62,891 nucleotides of DNA from Fundicoccus sp052116145 (GCF_052116145.1 NZ_JBQKLQ010000010.1:1-62891), one strand, 5' to 3'. Shown: positions 43,327-52,787, counted from the first letter of the stretch. Made by a program: numbers and translations. The notes: a model not told the origin generated them from the letters alone.

Positions 43327-43869
43327 TTATTTTTTGAATGGCATGCCAAGTTCTTTTAACAAAGCATGTGATTCTTCGTCTGTGTTTGCAGTAGTTACAA
43401 TAACAATGTCCATACCGCGAACTTTATCTACATTATCGTAGCTGATTTCAGGGAAAATTAATTGTTCTTTCACACCTAAAGTGTAGTTACCGCGACCATC
43501 GAAAGATTTATTGCTAATTCCTTGGAAGTCACGAACACGTGGTAATGAAACAGTAATTAATTTATCTAAGAAATCATACATTCTTTCGCCACGTAATGTT
43601 ACTTTAGCTCCAATTGGCATACCTTCACGTAGACGGAAGCCTGCAATTGATTTTTTAGCTTTAGTGATGATTGGTTTTTGACCAGTTAATAATGTTAGTT
43701 CATCGACAGCTTTGTCTAAGTTTTTAGCATTAGTAGTCGCATCGCCAACACCCATGTTTACAACAATTTTGTCTACTTGAGGTACTTGCATAACTGAAGT
43801 ATAGTTAAATTGTTCAACTAGTTTAGCTGTTACGTCATTTTTATATTTAGCTTTTAAACGGTTTTCCAT
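43327..43869 (-). CDS. rplE: 50S ribosomal protein L5
   Basis: A 180-residue L5 with MQVPQVDKIVVNMGVG, GQKPIITKAKKSIAGFRLR and VRDFQGISNKSFDGRGNY. It binds 5S rRNA and contacts P-site tRNA. 24 bases after rplX. Confidence 0.98.
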   Translation of the reverse strand: MENRLKAKYKNDVTAKLVEQFNYTSVMQVPQVDKIVVNMGVGDATTNAKNLDKAVDELTLLTGQKPIITKAKKSIAGFRLREGMPIGAKVTLRGERMYDFLDKLITVSLPRVRDFQGISNKSFDGRGNYTLGVKEQLIFPEISYDNVDKVRGMDIVIVTTANTDEESHALLKELGMPFKK

Positions 43870-43893
43870 TTAATAGGATCCTCCTTCCACGGA

Positions 43894-44199
43894 TTAGTTA
43901 ATTGTTTCGTTTGATTTTTTTGCAAAACGAACTTTTTTTCCATCTTCGAAACGATAACCAACGCGTGTTGCTTCTCCTGATGTAGGATCAACCAACTTCA
44001 CATTAGATACATGGATCGGTGCTGAAATTTCTTCAATTCCACCAGTAGCACTTTGAGATGGTTTAGTATGTTTTTTTGCAATGTTTAAGCCTTCAACGAT
44101 TACTTTGTTTTTAGCTGGTAAAGTTTTGATAACAGTTCCTGTTTTCCCTTTATCTTTACCTGCAATAAGTTGAACTTTATCGCCAGATTTGATACGCAT
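43894..44199 (-). CDS. rplX: 50S ribosomal protein L24
   Basis: A 101-residue L24 with the KOW motif near the N-terminus (GDKVQLIAGKDKGKTGTVIK). It initiates large-subunit assembly. 25 bases after rplN. Confidence 0.98.
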   Translation of the reverse strand: MRIKSGDKVQLIAGKDKGKTGTVIKTLPAKNKVIVEGLNIAKKHTKPSQSATGGIEEISAPIHVSNVKLVDPTSGEATRVGYRFEDGKKVRFAKKSNETIN

Positions 44200-44224
44200 G
44201 AATTGTTTCCTCCTTTGTGTGTAA

Positions 44225-44593
44225 TTATAAAACTTCTGGAGCTAATGAAACAATCTTCATATAGTTGTGATCACGTAATTCACGTGCAACTGGTCCAAAG
44301 ATACGCGTACCGCGGGGACTCTTATCATCACGAATAATAACACATGCGTTTTCGTCAAATTTTATATAAGATCCGTCTTTGCGGCGAGCTCCTGATTTTG
44401 TACGTACGATTACTGCTTTAACAATGTCACCTTTTTTGACAACTCCACCTGGTGTTGCTTGTTTGACCGTTGCAACAATCACATCACCAATATTTGCTGT
44501 CTTACGACCTGATCCGCCTAAAACCTTAATTGTTAAGACTTCACGTGCTCCTGAGTTATCGGCAACTTTTAATCGACTTTCTTGTTGAATCAT
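44225..44593 (-). CDS. rplN: 50S ribosomal protein L14
   Basis: A 122-residue L14 beginning MIQQESRLKVADNSGAREV, with IFGPVARELR near the C-terminus. It forms intersubunit bridges with 16S rRNA. 33 bases after rpsQ. Confidence 0.98.
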   Translation of the reverse strand: MIQQESRLKVADNSGAREVLTIKVLGGSGRKTANIGDVIVATVKQATPGGVVKKGDIVKAVIVRTKSGARRKDGSYIKFDENACVIIRDDKSPRGTRIFGPVARELRDHNYMKIVSLAPEVL

Positions 44594-44626
44594 TTCGATG
44601 TCCTCCTTCCGAAATTAACTAATGTA

Positions 44627-44890
44627 TTAGATAACGACTGCTTTTTCAACAATCTCTAATAAGCGGAAGCGTTTCGTCGCTGATAATGGACGAGTTTCCA
44701 TAATACGAACGATGTCGCCTTCTTTTGCACTATTTAATTCATCATGTGCTTTATATTTTTTAGAGTATTTTACACGTTTACCATATTTAGGGTGTGTTTT
44801 ACGAGTATCAACTTGAACCGTAATTGTTTTGTCCATTTTATCAGACACAACACGACCAAGGTAAACTTTACGTTTGTTACGTTCACTCAT
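44627..44890 (-). CDS. rpsQ: 30S ribosomal protein S17
   Basis: An 87-residue OB-fold S17 with YLGRVVSDKMDKTITVQV and IMETRPLSATKRFRL. 23 bases after rpmC. Confidence 0.98.
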   Translation of the reverse strand: MSERNKRKVYLGRVVSDKMDKTITVQVDTRKTHPKYGKRVKYSKKYKAHDELNSAKEGDIVRIMETRPLSATKRFRLLEIVEKAVVI

Positions 44891-44913
44891 TCTATTTGCC
44901 TCCTTTTGCTAGT

Positions 44914-45108
44914 CTACTTAGACAATTCTTGCTCACGCAAGACTGTTTTGATACGAGCAATTGATTTACGTACGTGACGTAAACGGGCAGTGTTTTCTAA
45001 CTGTCCCGTCGCCAATTGGAATCGAAGGTTGAACAATTCTTGCTTGAATTCTTTTTCTTTCTCAACCATTTCAGCGGCGGTTAGTTCTCTAATATCTTTA
45101 ATTTGCAT
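44914..45108 (-). CDS. rpmC: 50S ribosomal protein L29
   Basis: A 64-residue helical L29 with MQIKDIRELTAAEMVEKEKE and FNLRFQLATGQLENTARLR. It lies at the polypeptide exit next to L23. ATG 45108 gives the usual start; it overlaps rplP by 11 bases, so it is probably translationally coupled. Confidence 0.97.
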   Translation of the reverse strand: MQIKDIRELTAAEMVEKEKEFKQELFNLRFQLATGQLENTARLRHVRKSIARIKTVLREQELSK

Positions 45109-45532
45109 TCGATTCACCACCATATTCTTCGCGTTTTACAAATTTAGTTTTGATTGGTAATTTGTGAGAGGCAAGACGTAATGCTTCACGTGCTACTTCT
45201 TCCGATACACCGTCGATTTCGAATAAGATCTTACCACGTTTAACTGGTGATACCCATCCTTCTGGTGCTCCTTTACCTTTACCCATACGAACTCCGATAG
45301 CCTTAGACGTATATGATTTATGAGGGAAGATTTTAATCCATACTTTCCCACCACGTTTCATGTAACGAGTCATCGCAATACGTGCTGCTTCAATTTGACG
45401 GTTTGTAATCCATTTAGATTCAACCGCTCTTAAACCATAAGTTCCAAAGTCAACATTTTTGCCGCCTTTTGCTTCTCCGCGCATTTTACCACGGAATTCA
45501 CGACGGTGCTTTACACGTTTAGGTACTAACAT
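45098..45532 (-). CDS. rplP: 50S ribosomal protein L16
   Basis: A 144-residue L16 beginning MLVPKRVKHRREFRGKMRG, with TRYMKRGGKVWIKIFPHKS and GKGKGAPEGWV. It helps position A-site tRNA. 3 bases after rpsC. Confidence 0.98.
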   Translation of the reverse strand: MLVPKRVKHRREFRGKMRGEAKGGKNVDFGTYGLRAVESKWITNRQIEAARIAMTRYMKRGGKVWIKIFPHKSYTSKAIGVRMGKGKGAPEGWVSPVKRGKILFEIDGVSEEVAREALRLASHKLPIKTKFVKREEYGGESNAN

Positions 45533-45535
45533 TGA

Positions 45536-46192
45536 TTAGTTCCCTCCTTTCGTAGAATTTTTTTTCGCTGGTAAGATTTCACCGCGACAAATCCAAACTT
45601 TAACTCCTAATTTACCATAAGTTGTATCTGCTTCTTCCCAAGCGTAGTCGATATCTGAACGTAAAGTATGTAATGGAACAGTTCCTTCAGTATATGACTC
45701 AGTACGTGCCATATCTGCACCGTTTAAACGGCCTGAAACCATTGTTTTAACACCTTTAGCGCCAGCTTTCATAACGCGTTGGATCGCTTGTTTTTGTGCA
45801 CGACGGAATGCTACACGGTTTTCTAACTGGTTAGCAATGTCTAATGCAACTAATTTAGCATCTAAACTTGGTTCTTTAATCTCAACAATATTAATGTGTA
45901 CTTTCTTGCCTGTTAATTTAGTTAACCCAGCACGAACTGCATCAACTTCTGATCCACCTTTACCAATAACCATACCTGGTTTAGCAGTGTGAACAGAAAC
46001 TACCACGCGGTTAGCTGCACGTTCGATTTGAATCGTTGAAACAGAGGCATCTGAAAGTTTGGTGTATAGGTATTCACGGATTTTTAAGTCTTCGTGTAGG
46101 AATTCTGCATATTTTTTATCTGCAAACCATTTTGCATCCCAGTCGCGAATGATACCAACACGCATACCTATTGGATGTACTTTTTGTCCCAT
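45536..46192 (-). CDS. rpsC: 30S ribosomal protein S3
   Basis: A 218-residue S3 with MGQKVHPIGMRVGIIRDW, the KH-domain loop VIGKGGSEVD and the C-terminal GVKVWICRGEILP. It lines the mRNA entry channel. 3 bases after rplV. Confidence 0.98.
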   Translation of the reverse strand: MGQKVHPIGMRVGIIRDWDAKWFADKKYAEFLHEDLKIREYLYTKLSDASVSTIQIERAANRVVVSVHTAKPGMVIGKGGSEVDAVRAGLTKLTGKKVHINIVEIKEPSLDAKLVALDIANQLENRVAFRRAQKQAIQRVMKAGAKGVKTMVSGRLNGADMARTESYTEGTVPLHTLRSDIDYAWEEADTTYGKLGVKVWICRGEILPAKKNSTKGGN

Positions 46193-46195
46193 GGA

Positions 46196-46552
46196 TTAAG
46201 CCTCCTCTTTTTCTGATACCACAACAGTAATGTGGCTTGTACGTTTTAAGATTTGCGAAGCTGAACCTTTAGCTCTTGGACGGAAACGTTTCATCGTTGG
46301 TCCTTCATCCACAAATACTTCACTTACGTATAAGTTTTCTAAATCTAAATCATAGTTATGTTCAGCGTTTGCGATTGCTGACATTAGTACTTTTTCTACT
46401 ACTGGTGCTGCGCCGTTAGGCGTGAATTTCAAAATTGAAATTGCTTCACCGATTTGCTTACCTCTGATAAGATCGACCACTAAACGAACTTTACGAGGGG
46501 CAATACGAACTGTTTTAGCTACTGCTTTAGCAGATGTAATTTGTTCTGTCAT
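46196..46552 (-). CDS. rplV: 50S ribosomal protein L22
   Basis: A 118-residue L22 with RIAPRKVRLVVDLIRGK and the hairpin loop PTMKRFRPRAKGSASQILKR that reaches into the exit tunnel. No unusual tunnel-loop insert is seen. 18 bases after rpsS. Confidence 0.98.
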   Translation of the reverse strand: MTEQITSAKAVAKTVRIAPRKVRLVVDLIRGKQIGEAISILKFTPNGAAPVVEKVLMSAIANAEHNYDLDLENLYVSEVFVDEGPTMKRFRPRAKGSASQILKRTSHITVVVSEKEEA

Positions 46553-46570
46553 TTAAATTCCCTCCTTCGT

Positions 46571-46852
46571 CTAGCGTCTTTTCGTTTTCTTATCTTCGGC
46601 AACGTGACCTCTATATGTACGAGTTGGTACGAACTCACCTAATTTATGTCCTACCATGTCTTCTTGTACGTATACTGGCACGTGTTTGCGACCGTCATAT
46701 ACAGCAATCGTTAACCCAATAAAGTTCGGGAAGATTGTTGAACGACGAGACCATGTTTTAATAACTTGTTTTTTTGCGCTTTCTTGTTGTTCCTCAACTT
46801 TTTTCATTAAGTGAGAGTCAACGAAAGGCCCTTTTTTCAAACTACGACTCAC
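46571..46852 (-). CDS. rpsS: 30S ribosomal protein S19
   Basis: A 93-residue S19 beginning MSRSLKKGPFVDSHLMKKV, with TWSRRSTIFPNFIGLTIAV and GHKLGEFVPTRTYRGH. 37 bases after rplB. Confidence 0.98.
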   Translation of the reverse strand: MSRSLKKGPFVDSHLMKKVEEQQESAKKQVIKTWSRRSTIFPNFIGLTIAVYDGRKHVPVYVQEDMVGHKLGEFVPTRTYRGHVAEDKKTKRR

Positions 46853-46889
46853 AGTGTGTAGCCTCCCTTCGAATTGTTCATCTAATCAA

Positions 46890-47720
46890 TTATTTTTTGC
46901 GTCCGCGGACAATTAACTTGCTAGATTTTTTCTTCTTGTTACGAGTTTTAAGACCTAGAGTTGGTTTGCCCCATGGTGACATTGGAGATGGACGACCGAT
47001 AGGTGCTTTACCTTCACCACCACCGTGTGGGTGATCGTTAGGGTTCATTACAGATCCACGAACAGTTGGACGTTTAGATAACCAACGTGAACGACCTGCT
47101 TTACCGATGTTAATTAATTCGTGTTGTTCGTTTCCTACAACACCAATAGTTGCACGACAAGTTGATAAGATCATACGTACTTCACCTGAGTTAAGACGTA
47201 CTAAAGTGTATTTACCTTCTTGACCTAATACTTGTGCGCTTGTACCAGCTGAACGAATTAATTGAGCACCTTTACCAGGTTTCAATTCGATGTTGTGAAT
47301 TACAGTACCTACTGGAATGTCAATCAATGCTAGTGCGTTACCAACTTTGATATCTGCTTGAGATCCTGATTCAATCTTTTGGCCTACTTTTAAGCCTTTT
47401 GGTGCAATGATGTAAGTTTTAACACCATCTTCATAATGTACTAACGCAATGTTAGCTGTACGGTTTGGATCGTACTCAATTGTTGCAATTGTTCCGATTA
47501 CTCCGTCTTTGTTACGTTTAAAGTCAATCACACGGTAAGCACGTTTGTTACCACCACCGTGGTGACGAACTGTGATTTTACCTTGGCTGTTACGGCCGGC
47601 ATGTTGTTTTTGTGATTCTAGTAATGTTTTTTCAGGTGTTTTAGTTGTGATCTCTGAAAAGTCATAACCAGTCATATTACGACGAGCGTTAGTAGTCGCT
47701 TTGTAATGTTTAATCGCCAC
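46890..47720 (-). CDS. rplB: 50S ribosomal protein L2
   Basis: A 276-residue L2 beginning MAIKHYKATTNARRNMTG. The peptidyl-transferase-proximal loop VMNPNDHPHGGGEGKAPIG is intact. 33 bases after rplW. Confidence 0.98.
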   Translation of the reverse strand: MAIKHYKATTNARRNMTGYDFSEITTKTPEKTLLESQKQHAGRNSQGKITVRHHGGGNKRAYRVIDFKRNKDGVIGTIATIEYDPNRTANIALVHYEDGVKTYIIAPKGLKVGQKIESGSQADIKVGNALALIDIPVGTVIHNIELKPGKGAQLIRSAGTSAQVLGQEGKYTLVRLNSGEVRMILSTCRATIGVVGNEQHELINIGKAGRSRWLSKRPTVRGSVMNPNDHPHGGGEGKAPIGRPSPMSPWGKPTLGLKTRNKKKKSSKLIVRGRKK

Positions 47721-47753
47721 TATGTTTCCCTCCTGTTTCGATTATTCAAGTAA

Positions 47754-48047
47754 TTATTCAGCGTTAGCGAATAATTCGATAGTGTTTGAATCTGCAGTCA
47801 ATGTAATAACTGCTTTCTTGTATTTACGTGTGTAGCCGCTATGACGACCAACGCGTTTAGCTTTTCCAGCTACGTTAAGTGTATTAACTTTAGCTACTTT
47901 TACACCGTCAAACATTGCTTCAACAGCTTGTCTGATATGTGTTTTGTTAGCACGAGTGTCAACTTCGAATGTGAATTTGTTGTCATCCATAAGCATCATT
48001 GATTGTTCAGTGATGATTGGACGTAAAATTACTTCTGATAATTGCAT
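47754..48047 (-). CDS. rplW: 50S ribosomal protein L23
   Basis: A 97-residue L23 with VILRPIITEQSMMLMDDNKF and KAKRVGRHSGYTRKYKKAV. It is the docking site for trigger factor and SRP at the tunnel exit. It overlaps rplD by one base. Confidence 0.98.
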   Translation of the reverse strand: MQLSEVILRPIITEQSMMLMDDNKFTFEVDTRANKTHIRQAVEAMFDGVKVAKVNTLNVAGKAKRVGRHSGYTRKYKKAVITLTADSNTIELFANAE

Positions 48048-48670
48048 TATGCTAAAGCCTCCTCTACTGTTGAAAGTGCAGCTTTTGTAATAATTACTTT
48101 GTCGTAAGTTACTACATCTAGAACATTCACGTTGTAGTCATCAATGACTTTAACGTTTGGAATGTTACGTGCTGATAAGTAAGTGTTAGCGTTGTCGCCT
48201 TCTAAGATTAGAAGTGTTTTTTCTGAAACATTTAAGCCAGCCAACACAGCTTTGAATTCTTTTGTTTTAGGTGCATCAAAGTTTAATGCATCTACTACTA
48301 CCAAGTTGTTCTCTTGAACTTTCTGTGAAAGTACTGAATGTAGCGCTAAGCGACGTACTTTTCTTGGTAATTTATAACTATATGAACGAGGTGTTGGTCC
48401 AAAAACAACTCCACCACCAACCCATTGAGGTGATCTTGTTGAACCTTGACGTGCACGACCAGTTCCTTTTTGTCTCCATGGCTTACGTCCACCACCACGT
48501 ACATCACTTCTGTTTTTAACTGCGTGTGTACCTTGGCGTAATGAAGCACGTTGCATGATGACAGCATCGAAAATTACGCTTTCGTTTGGTTCAATTCCAA
48601 ACACAGCTTCATTTAATTCTACTTCTCCGGCTGTTGAACCGTCTTGTTTATATAAAGTAACTTTTGGCAT
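48047..48670 (-). CDS. rplD: 50S ribosomal protein L4
   Basis: A 207-residue L4 with the tunnel loop GGGRKPWRQKGTGRARQGS and VFGPTPRSYSYKLPRKVRRL. In gamma-proteobacteria L4 represses the S10 operon; the leader here has not been shown to work that way. 26 bases after rplC. Confidence 0.98.
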   Translation of the reverse strand: MPKVTLYKQDGSTAGEVELNEAVFGIEPNESVIFDAVIMQRASLRQGTHAVKNRSDVRGGGRKPWRQKGTGRARQGSTRSPQWVGGGVVFGPTPRSYSYKLPRKVRRLALHSVLSQKVQENNLVVVDALNFDAPKTKEFKAVLAGLNVSEKTLLILEGDNANTYLSARNIPNVKVIDDYNVNVLDVVTYDKVIITKAALSTVEEALA

Positions 48671-48696
48671 TCTCTCGTTCCTCCCTTCTCGATATA

Positions 48697-49332
48697 TTAT
48701 TTAACTGTTTTAATTGCTTGTTTAACTTCAACTAAAGATTTTTTAGATCCAGGAACGTTACCTTTAATTAAGATGACGTTGTTTTCTGTATCTACAGAAA
48801 CTACTTCAAGGTTTTGGATAGTTACACGTTCGCCACCTGTTTGTCCAGGTAATTTTTTACCTTTGAAGACTTTAGATGGATCCGATGCCATACCCATTGA
48901 TCCAACACGACGGTGGTAACGAGAACCGTGAGATTCTGGACCGCGTGATTGACCATGACGCTTGATAGCACCTTGGAATCCTTTACCTTTTGATGTACCC
49001 GTCACGTCGACGACATCACCAACCACGAATGTTTCTACTGTGATTTCTTGCCCTACTTCATATTCCCCTAGCTCAACATCACGAAACTCGCGAATGAAGC
49101 GCTTAGGAGTAGCATTTGCTTTTGCTACATGACCTTTTGCAGGTTTGTTTGATAATACTTCACGCATGTCTTGGTAACCAACTTGTACAGCTTCGTAACC
49201 ATCAGTTTCGTTTGTTTTAACTTGTAAAACAACGTTTGCTGGGGCTTGGATTACTGTTACAGGGATTAATTCACCGTTTTCCGTAAAGAATTGAGTCATT
49301 CCTACTTTTGTTCCTAAGATTCCTTTGGTCAT
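48697..49332 (-). CDS. rplC: 50S ribosomal protein L3
   Basis: A 211-residue L3 with MTKGILGTKVGMTQFFTENG and the peptidyl-transferase-facing extension GSRYHRRVGSMGMASDPSKV. It is one of the first proteins in large-subunit assembly. 23 bases after rpsJ. Confidence 0.98.
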   Translation of the reverse strand: MTKGILGTKVGMTQFFTENGELIPVTVIQAPANVVLQVKTNETDGYEAVQVGYQDMREVLSNKPAKGHVAKANATPKRFIREFRDVELGEYEVGQEITVETFVVGDVVDVTGTSKGKGFQGAIKRHGQSRGPESHGSRYHRRVGSMGMASDPSKVFKGKKLPGQTGGERVTIQNLEVVSVDTENNVILIKGNVPGSKKSLVEVKQAIKTVK

Positions 49333-49355
49333 GAGTACACCTCCATTTTTTTATT

Positions 49356-49664
49356 TTATAATTTAATTTCTACGTCCACGCCACTTGGTAAATCTAACTT
49401 CATTAAAGCGTCTACTGTTTTAGCAGTTGGCTCTAAGATGTCGATTACACGTTTGTGTGTGCGCATTTCGAATTGCTCACGTGAATCTTTGTATTTGTGC
49501 GTTGCACGAATAACTGTATATAAAGAGCGGTCAGTTGGCAATGGAATTGGTCCTGCCGTTTTAGCTCCCGTTCTTTGTGCTGATTCAACGATTTTGTTCG
49601 CTGAAACATCTAAAGCTCTATGCTCATATGCTTTTAAGCGAATACGAATTTTTTGTTTTGCCAT
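49356..49664 (-). CDS. rpsJ: 30S ribosomal protein S10
   Basis: A 102-residue S10 with KIRIRLKAYEHRALDVSA and the rRNA-facing segment GPIPLPTDRSLYTVIRATHK. It also serves as NusE in antitermination. First gene of the cluster, behind a strong promoter and a leader of about 170 bases. Confidence 0.98.
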   Translation of the reverse strand: MAKQKIRIRLKAYEHRALDVSANKIVESAQRTGAKTAGPIPLPTDRSLYTVIRATHKYKDSREQFEMRTHKRVIDILEPTAKTVDALMKLDLPSGVDVEIKL

Positions 49665-49844
49665 GATTAATTTCCTCCTTCGTCAATTTTAAAAATGACT
49701 TGCTCCACAAGAATCTCCAACTTCACTAGCCCGTGGCAACTCGTCCTAGCGTGTCGCAACCTCTCGCTTCACCGCTGTCTTCCCCTTGTTTCCAAGGTTT
49801 GCGTTTGTTTCGATTTAAAAAAACCTTCTACAGACACAACGATT

Positions 49845-49873
49845 ATTATATAGAATATAACATGATAATGCAA
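49845..49873 (-). promoter_or_regulatory. promoter of the S10-spc-alpha cluster
   Basis: On the minus strand: TTGCAT (49868-49873), 17 bases, TATAAT (49845-49850). Transcription would start near 49838, leaving a leader of about 170 bases before rpsJ with a CCTTGGAAACAAGG hairpin and further GC-richer sequence. Confidence 0.88.
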
Positions 49874-49879
49874 GGCTTT

Positions 49880-50285
49880 TTAAAGAAATAATCATAATTT
49901 TCTTTAAAGGTTTTTTATGACTTTAATATCCAATCAGAAATCGCTTAGAAACTCAGTGTTACCGAGTGTTTTCTATGTTTTTAAATTTTATCTACTATTA
50001 TATAGGCTTGAGTTACACTTGAATGTTTTTTAGTAAGATTCTTAAGATGAAAAAAATACAGATGTCTTTAAAATAACCTATCGTTTGCTTATGATCATCA
50101 CGAGAGTGTGCTTGACAGTGAAACATTGACGGATTGAAGTTGTTTACCCTTGTTGTTGAAGCGTTACAAGCGATTTGGCTATCACCTTGTGTGTTGCTTG
50201 CTGTGTAATGTTATAACGTTCAAAGCCCGATGTCAATGGATTTTCGTAAATATTTTATGAATACGTTTTACATATGCAAAGTCAC
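49880..50285. other. AT-rich intergenic region, no gene recognised
   Basis: About 400 bases upstream of the S10 promoter. An AAAGAAAT/ATTTTCTTT hairpin lies near 49885-49910, followed on the plus strand by GGTTTTTTATG, which is terminator-like but serves no visible plus-strand gene. Nothing else is recognisable. Confidence 0.45.
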
Positions 50286-50321
50286 AAAAAAAGAATCCTT
50301 AACTGATCAATAAGGACTCTT
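50286..50321 (-). terminator. terminator of the amino acid transporter operon
   Basis: AAGAATCCTT (50291-50300) with AAGGACTCTT (50312-50321), followed on the minus strand by TTTTTTTGTG. Confidence 0.8.
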
Positions 50322-50331
50322 TTTGAAAGTA

Positions 50332-51333
50332 TTAGTTGCTTAGCAAGTTCTCTGTTTCTGTTTTCACTTGTTGGATAAAACGAATGGTTGATTCTGCAAA
50401 AGGATGACGAATCCCACAACCTGGTGTTAGAATCAAGCCTCGGCCTTGAGTGCTGAGAATTGAGCGATAAATTTGTGAGCGCAGCTCATTTAATCGATTA
50501 TGTGTAATATCCATTCGGGCAATACCACCCATCACACATTTATTTGTATAATCCAAACCTTCTTTGATTTCTGGTAAATTTTCCCAAATGTGCCAGTTAA
50601 ATACTTGAACAGGATAATCTTTGACTAAGTCAAACATAATGTCATTACCGTGAATATGAATGGCATTGAACCAGCCGTTCGCTGCACCTTCAAGTACTTG
50701 TAAATCATAAGGTACACCATAAGTTTCATACTGCTTAGCTGTTAACTTCTCTTATGAGCTCATTTGACTAGCAAAGTAGACACCAGCTGCTCCAAGTTCG
50801 ATCGCTTGTTTAGCTAATTCTGCTGTTGTTTCAGCAATATGTTCTAAGGCTTGATGCAACTGAGTCGCATCATCTTGTTCGAGTAGTTCTACTAGACGAC
50901 CTTGTGCTAATTTATCTGCTGTCGTTAAAGGACCAAAGACGGTCATGATAACAGGTGCTTGTCCGTCTACTAATTGAAGTAAATGATTTAAGTGTGTTAA
51001 TTCTCTTTGTAAGGCAGTAGCAGTGGCTACTTCTAACTTTGCTAGTTTAGTCCAGTCTTGATTTTCTTTGATAGGCGTATCTATTACTTGGGCTACCCCG
51101 CCTTTAGCTACTTGGGAAAAATCAATTTCTGTACCGTAGTCTTCTACTGCATACATACCGTTATTCATTGTTTTTATGAAATCCAGGTCATAGTCTTTAT
51201 ATAATTGGAAGCTCGCTTCGGCTAGCTTCTTTGGTTGACGGTCAATGTCAGGCAAGTGTGTCCAAAAATAAAACGGGATGTTTTGTTGTTTTTGTCCATT
51301 AATTGCTTGCTTCATTTTTTCATTTTTATTCAT
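50332..51333 (-). pseudogene. UroD/MetE-like family protein, interrupted by an in-frame stop
   Basis: The same frame runs from ATG 51333 to 50332 (about 333 codons) but is cut by TAA at 50752-50754, after ASQMSS; the sequence resumes with EKLTAKQYETYGVPYD. The upstream part carries IPFYFWTHLPDID and IMTVFGPLTTADKLA. The downstream part carries NAIHIHGNDIMFDL, WHIWENLPEI and LILTPGCGIRHPF, typical of the uroporphyrinogen decarboxylase/methyltransferase superfamily. Last gene of an amino acid ABC transporter operon, which suggests a link to a methylated or sulfur amino acid (inference). It is not HemE by context. Confidence 0.8.
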
Positions 51334-51393
51334 TCAAGTCACACTCCTTTAGTATTAGCTTACTCTACTTATTGTCGCTTATGACAATTGGTT

Positions 51394-52095
51394 CTATCTA
51401 ACTTCACCAAATTTAAGTTTATCTTCCACTCGATTGAATATCACTTGTAAGACGCCACAGATGATCCAGTATACAAGGGCAGCTGCTATATAGGATTCTA
51501 GGAAACGATAGCTTAGAGCAGCTGCAAAGCGCGCCTGCGCTAAGATATCCACTACCCCGACAGTAAACGCCAGTGATAAACCTTTAATGTTCTTCAAGAA
51601 AGCATTTAAGAATAAAGGAATGGCGACACTTAAGGCTTGAGGAATAATGATTCTAGTTAAGTTTTGCCGTCTCGTCATTCCAATTGATTGACCCGCTTCA
51701 ATTTGCTTAGGATCGATTGATTGAAATGCGCCTCGAATATTTTCTGATTCAACTGCCGCTTCTAATAAAGAGTAGGTTATCAAAACGATAATTAACGAAG
51801 GGAATTCGTGTACTTTCAGCGTGACACCAAAAATCGATAATAAGGACACTCCGGCTTCTGGCAATAAATTCATCATGACATACAGATGCACGATTAAGGG
51901 TACACCACGCATGTAAGATACGAAGATAGTAACGATTGTCGTCACCATTGGAATTTGTTTGATTTTAACTTGAGCTAACACTGCTCCTAAGATAATTCCG
52001 AAGAATAAGATAATTCCAGCTAGGAGGAAGGTTCTTGGTACTGCTTGAAAGACAATCCATATTGTGTCGATCATAATTTGTATATCGAAGTTCAT
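51394..52095 (-). CDS. polar amino acid ABC transporter permease (second)
   Basis: A 233-residue HisMQ-type permease with about five membrane segments. The SMRGVPLIVHLYVMM-type entry (YMRGVPLIVH) and the coupling loop EAGQSIGMTRRQNLTRIIIP are typical. It pairs with the upstream permease. AGGAGGG precedes the ATG, 2 bases after that gene. Confidence 0.92.
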   Translation of the reverse strand: MNFDIQIMIDTIWIVFQAVPRTFLLAGIILFFGIILGAVLAQVKIKQIPMVTTIVTIFVSYMRGVPLIVHLYVMMNLLPEAGVSLLSIFGVTLKVHEFPSLIIVLITYSLLEAAVESENIRGAFQSIDPKQIEAGQSIGMTRRQNLTRIIIPQALSVAIPLFLNAFLKNIKGLSLAFTVGVVDILAQARFAAALSYRFLESYIAAALVYWIICGVLQVIFNRVEDKLKFGEVR

Positions 52096-52097
52096 GC

Positions 52098-52787
52098 CTA
52101 GCCCTCCTGTCGGTTATAACGATTATAGTAACGTTCGAGTAGTTGTAAGGCATACACAAGAACGCTCGATAAAATCCAAAAGATAATAGCGATGGCCACA
52201 TAGACTTCTAGTTGATAAACTCGGTAAGTATTCGCAATGATGATATTGGCTTGTCCCATGATATCGATTAAACCGATAAGGAATAATAAAGAAGTATCTT
52301 TAAGCAAATCGATCAAGGCGTTACTCAAACTGGGTAGGGCAATCGGTAAAACTTGGGGAAAGATAATCCGACGGTGCGTTTGCCAACGTGTCATTCCCAC
52401 ACTTGTTCCAGCCTCATGTTGTTGCTTAGAGACGGCTAAATAGCTAGGTCGTAAAATTTCCGAAACAAAAGCTCCGTTATATAAAACAAGCGCAATAACG
52501 GAAAAGACCATACGGTCTATATTATTAATGTTAATGCCAAAGTTACTTAATAAAACCGGTAAACCATAATACACCACAAAAATATGGATAATACCCGGCG
52601 TGCTCCGCACAAAGGAAGCATATACTGCAAATAATTGATGGAGGACTGGCACTTTGACAATTCGAATTGCCGCCACAAGAACCGCTAGTAAAAAGCCCAA
52701 AAATGCTGATATAAAAAATATATACAGCGTTAAAGGCAAGGTTTTAATTAGTGTCGGTAATGTTTCAAGTATAAATCCAAAATCCAT
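52098..52787 (-). CDS. polar amino acid ABC transporter permease (first)
   Basis: A 229-residue HisMQ-type permease: FVRSTPGIIHIFVVYYGLP and the coupling loop EAGTSVGMTRWQTHRRIIFP. About five membrane segments. The two permeases would form a heterodimer. It follows the binding-protein gene by 140 bases, longer than other gaps in the operon. Confidence 0.92.
   Translation of the reverse strand: MDFGFILETLPTLIKTLPLTLYIFFISAFLGFLLAVLVAAIRIVKVPVLHQLFAVYASFVRSTPGIIHIFVVYYGLPVLLSNFGININNIDRMVFSVIALVLYNGAFVSEILRPSYLAVSKQQHEAGTSVGMTRWQTHRRIIFPQVLPIALPSLSNALIDLLKDTSLLFLIGLIDIMGQANIIIANTYRVYQLEVYVAIAIIFWILSSVLVYALQLLERYYNRYNRQEG

Noticed and set aside
50332..50637. Independent 101-codon gene
   Set aside because: It is in the same frame as the upstream half and completes the UroD/MetE-like protein; it is the 3' part of a gene broken by TAA.
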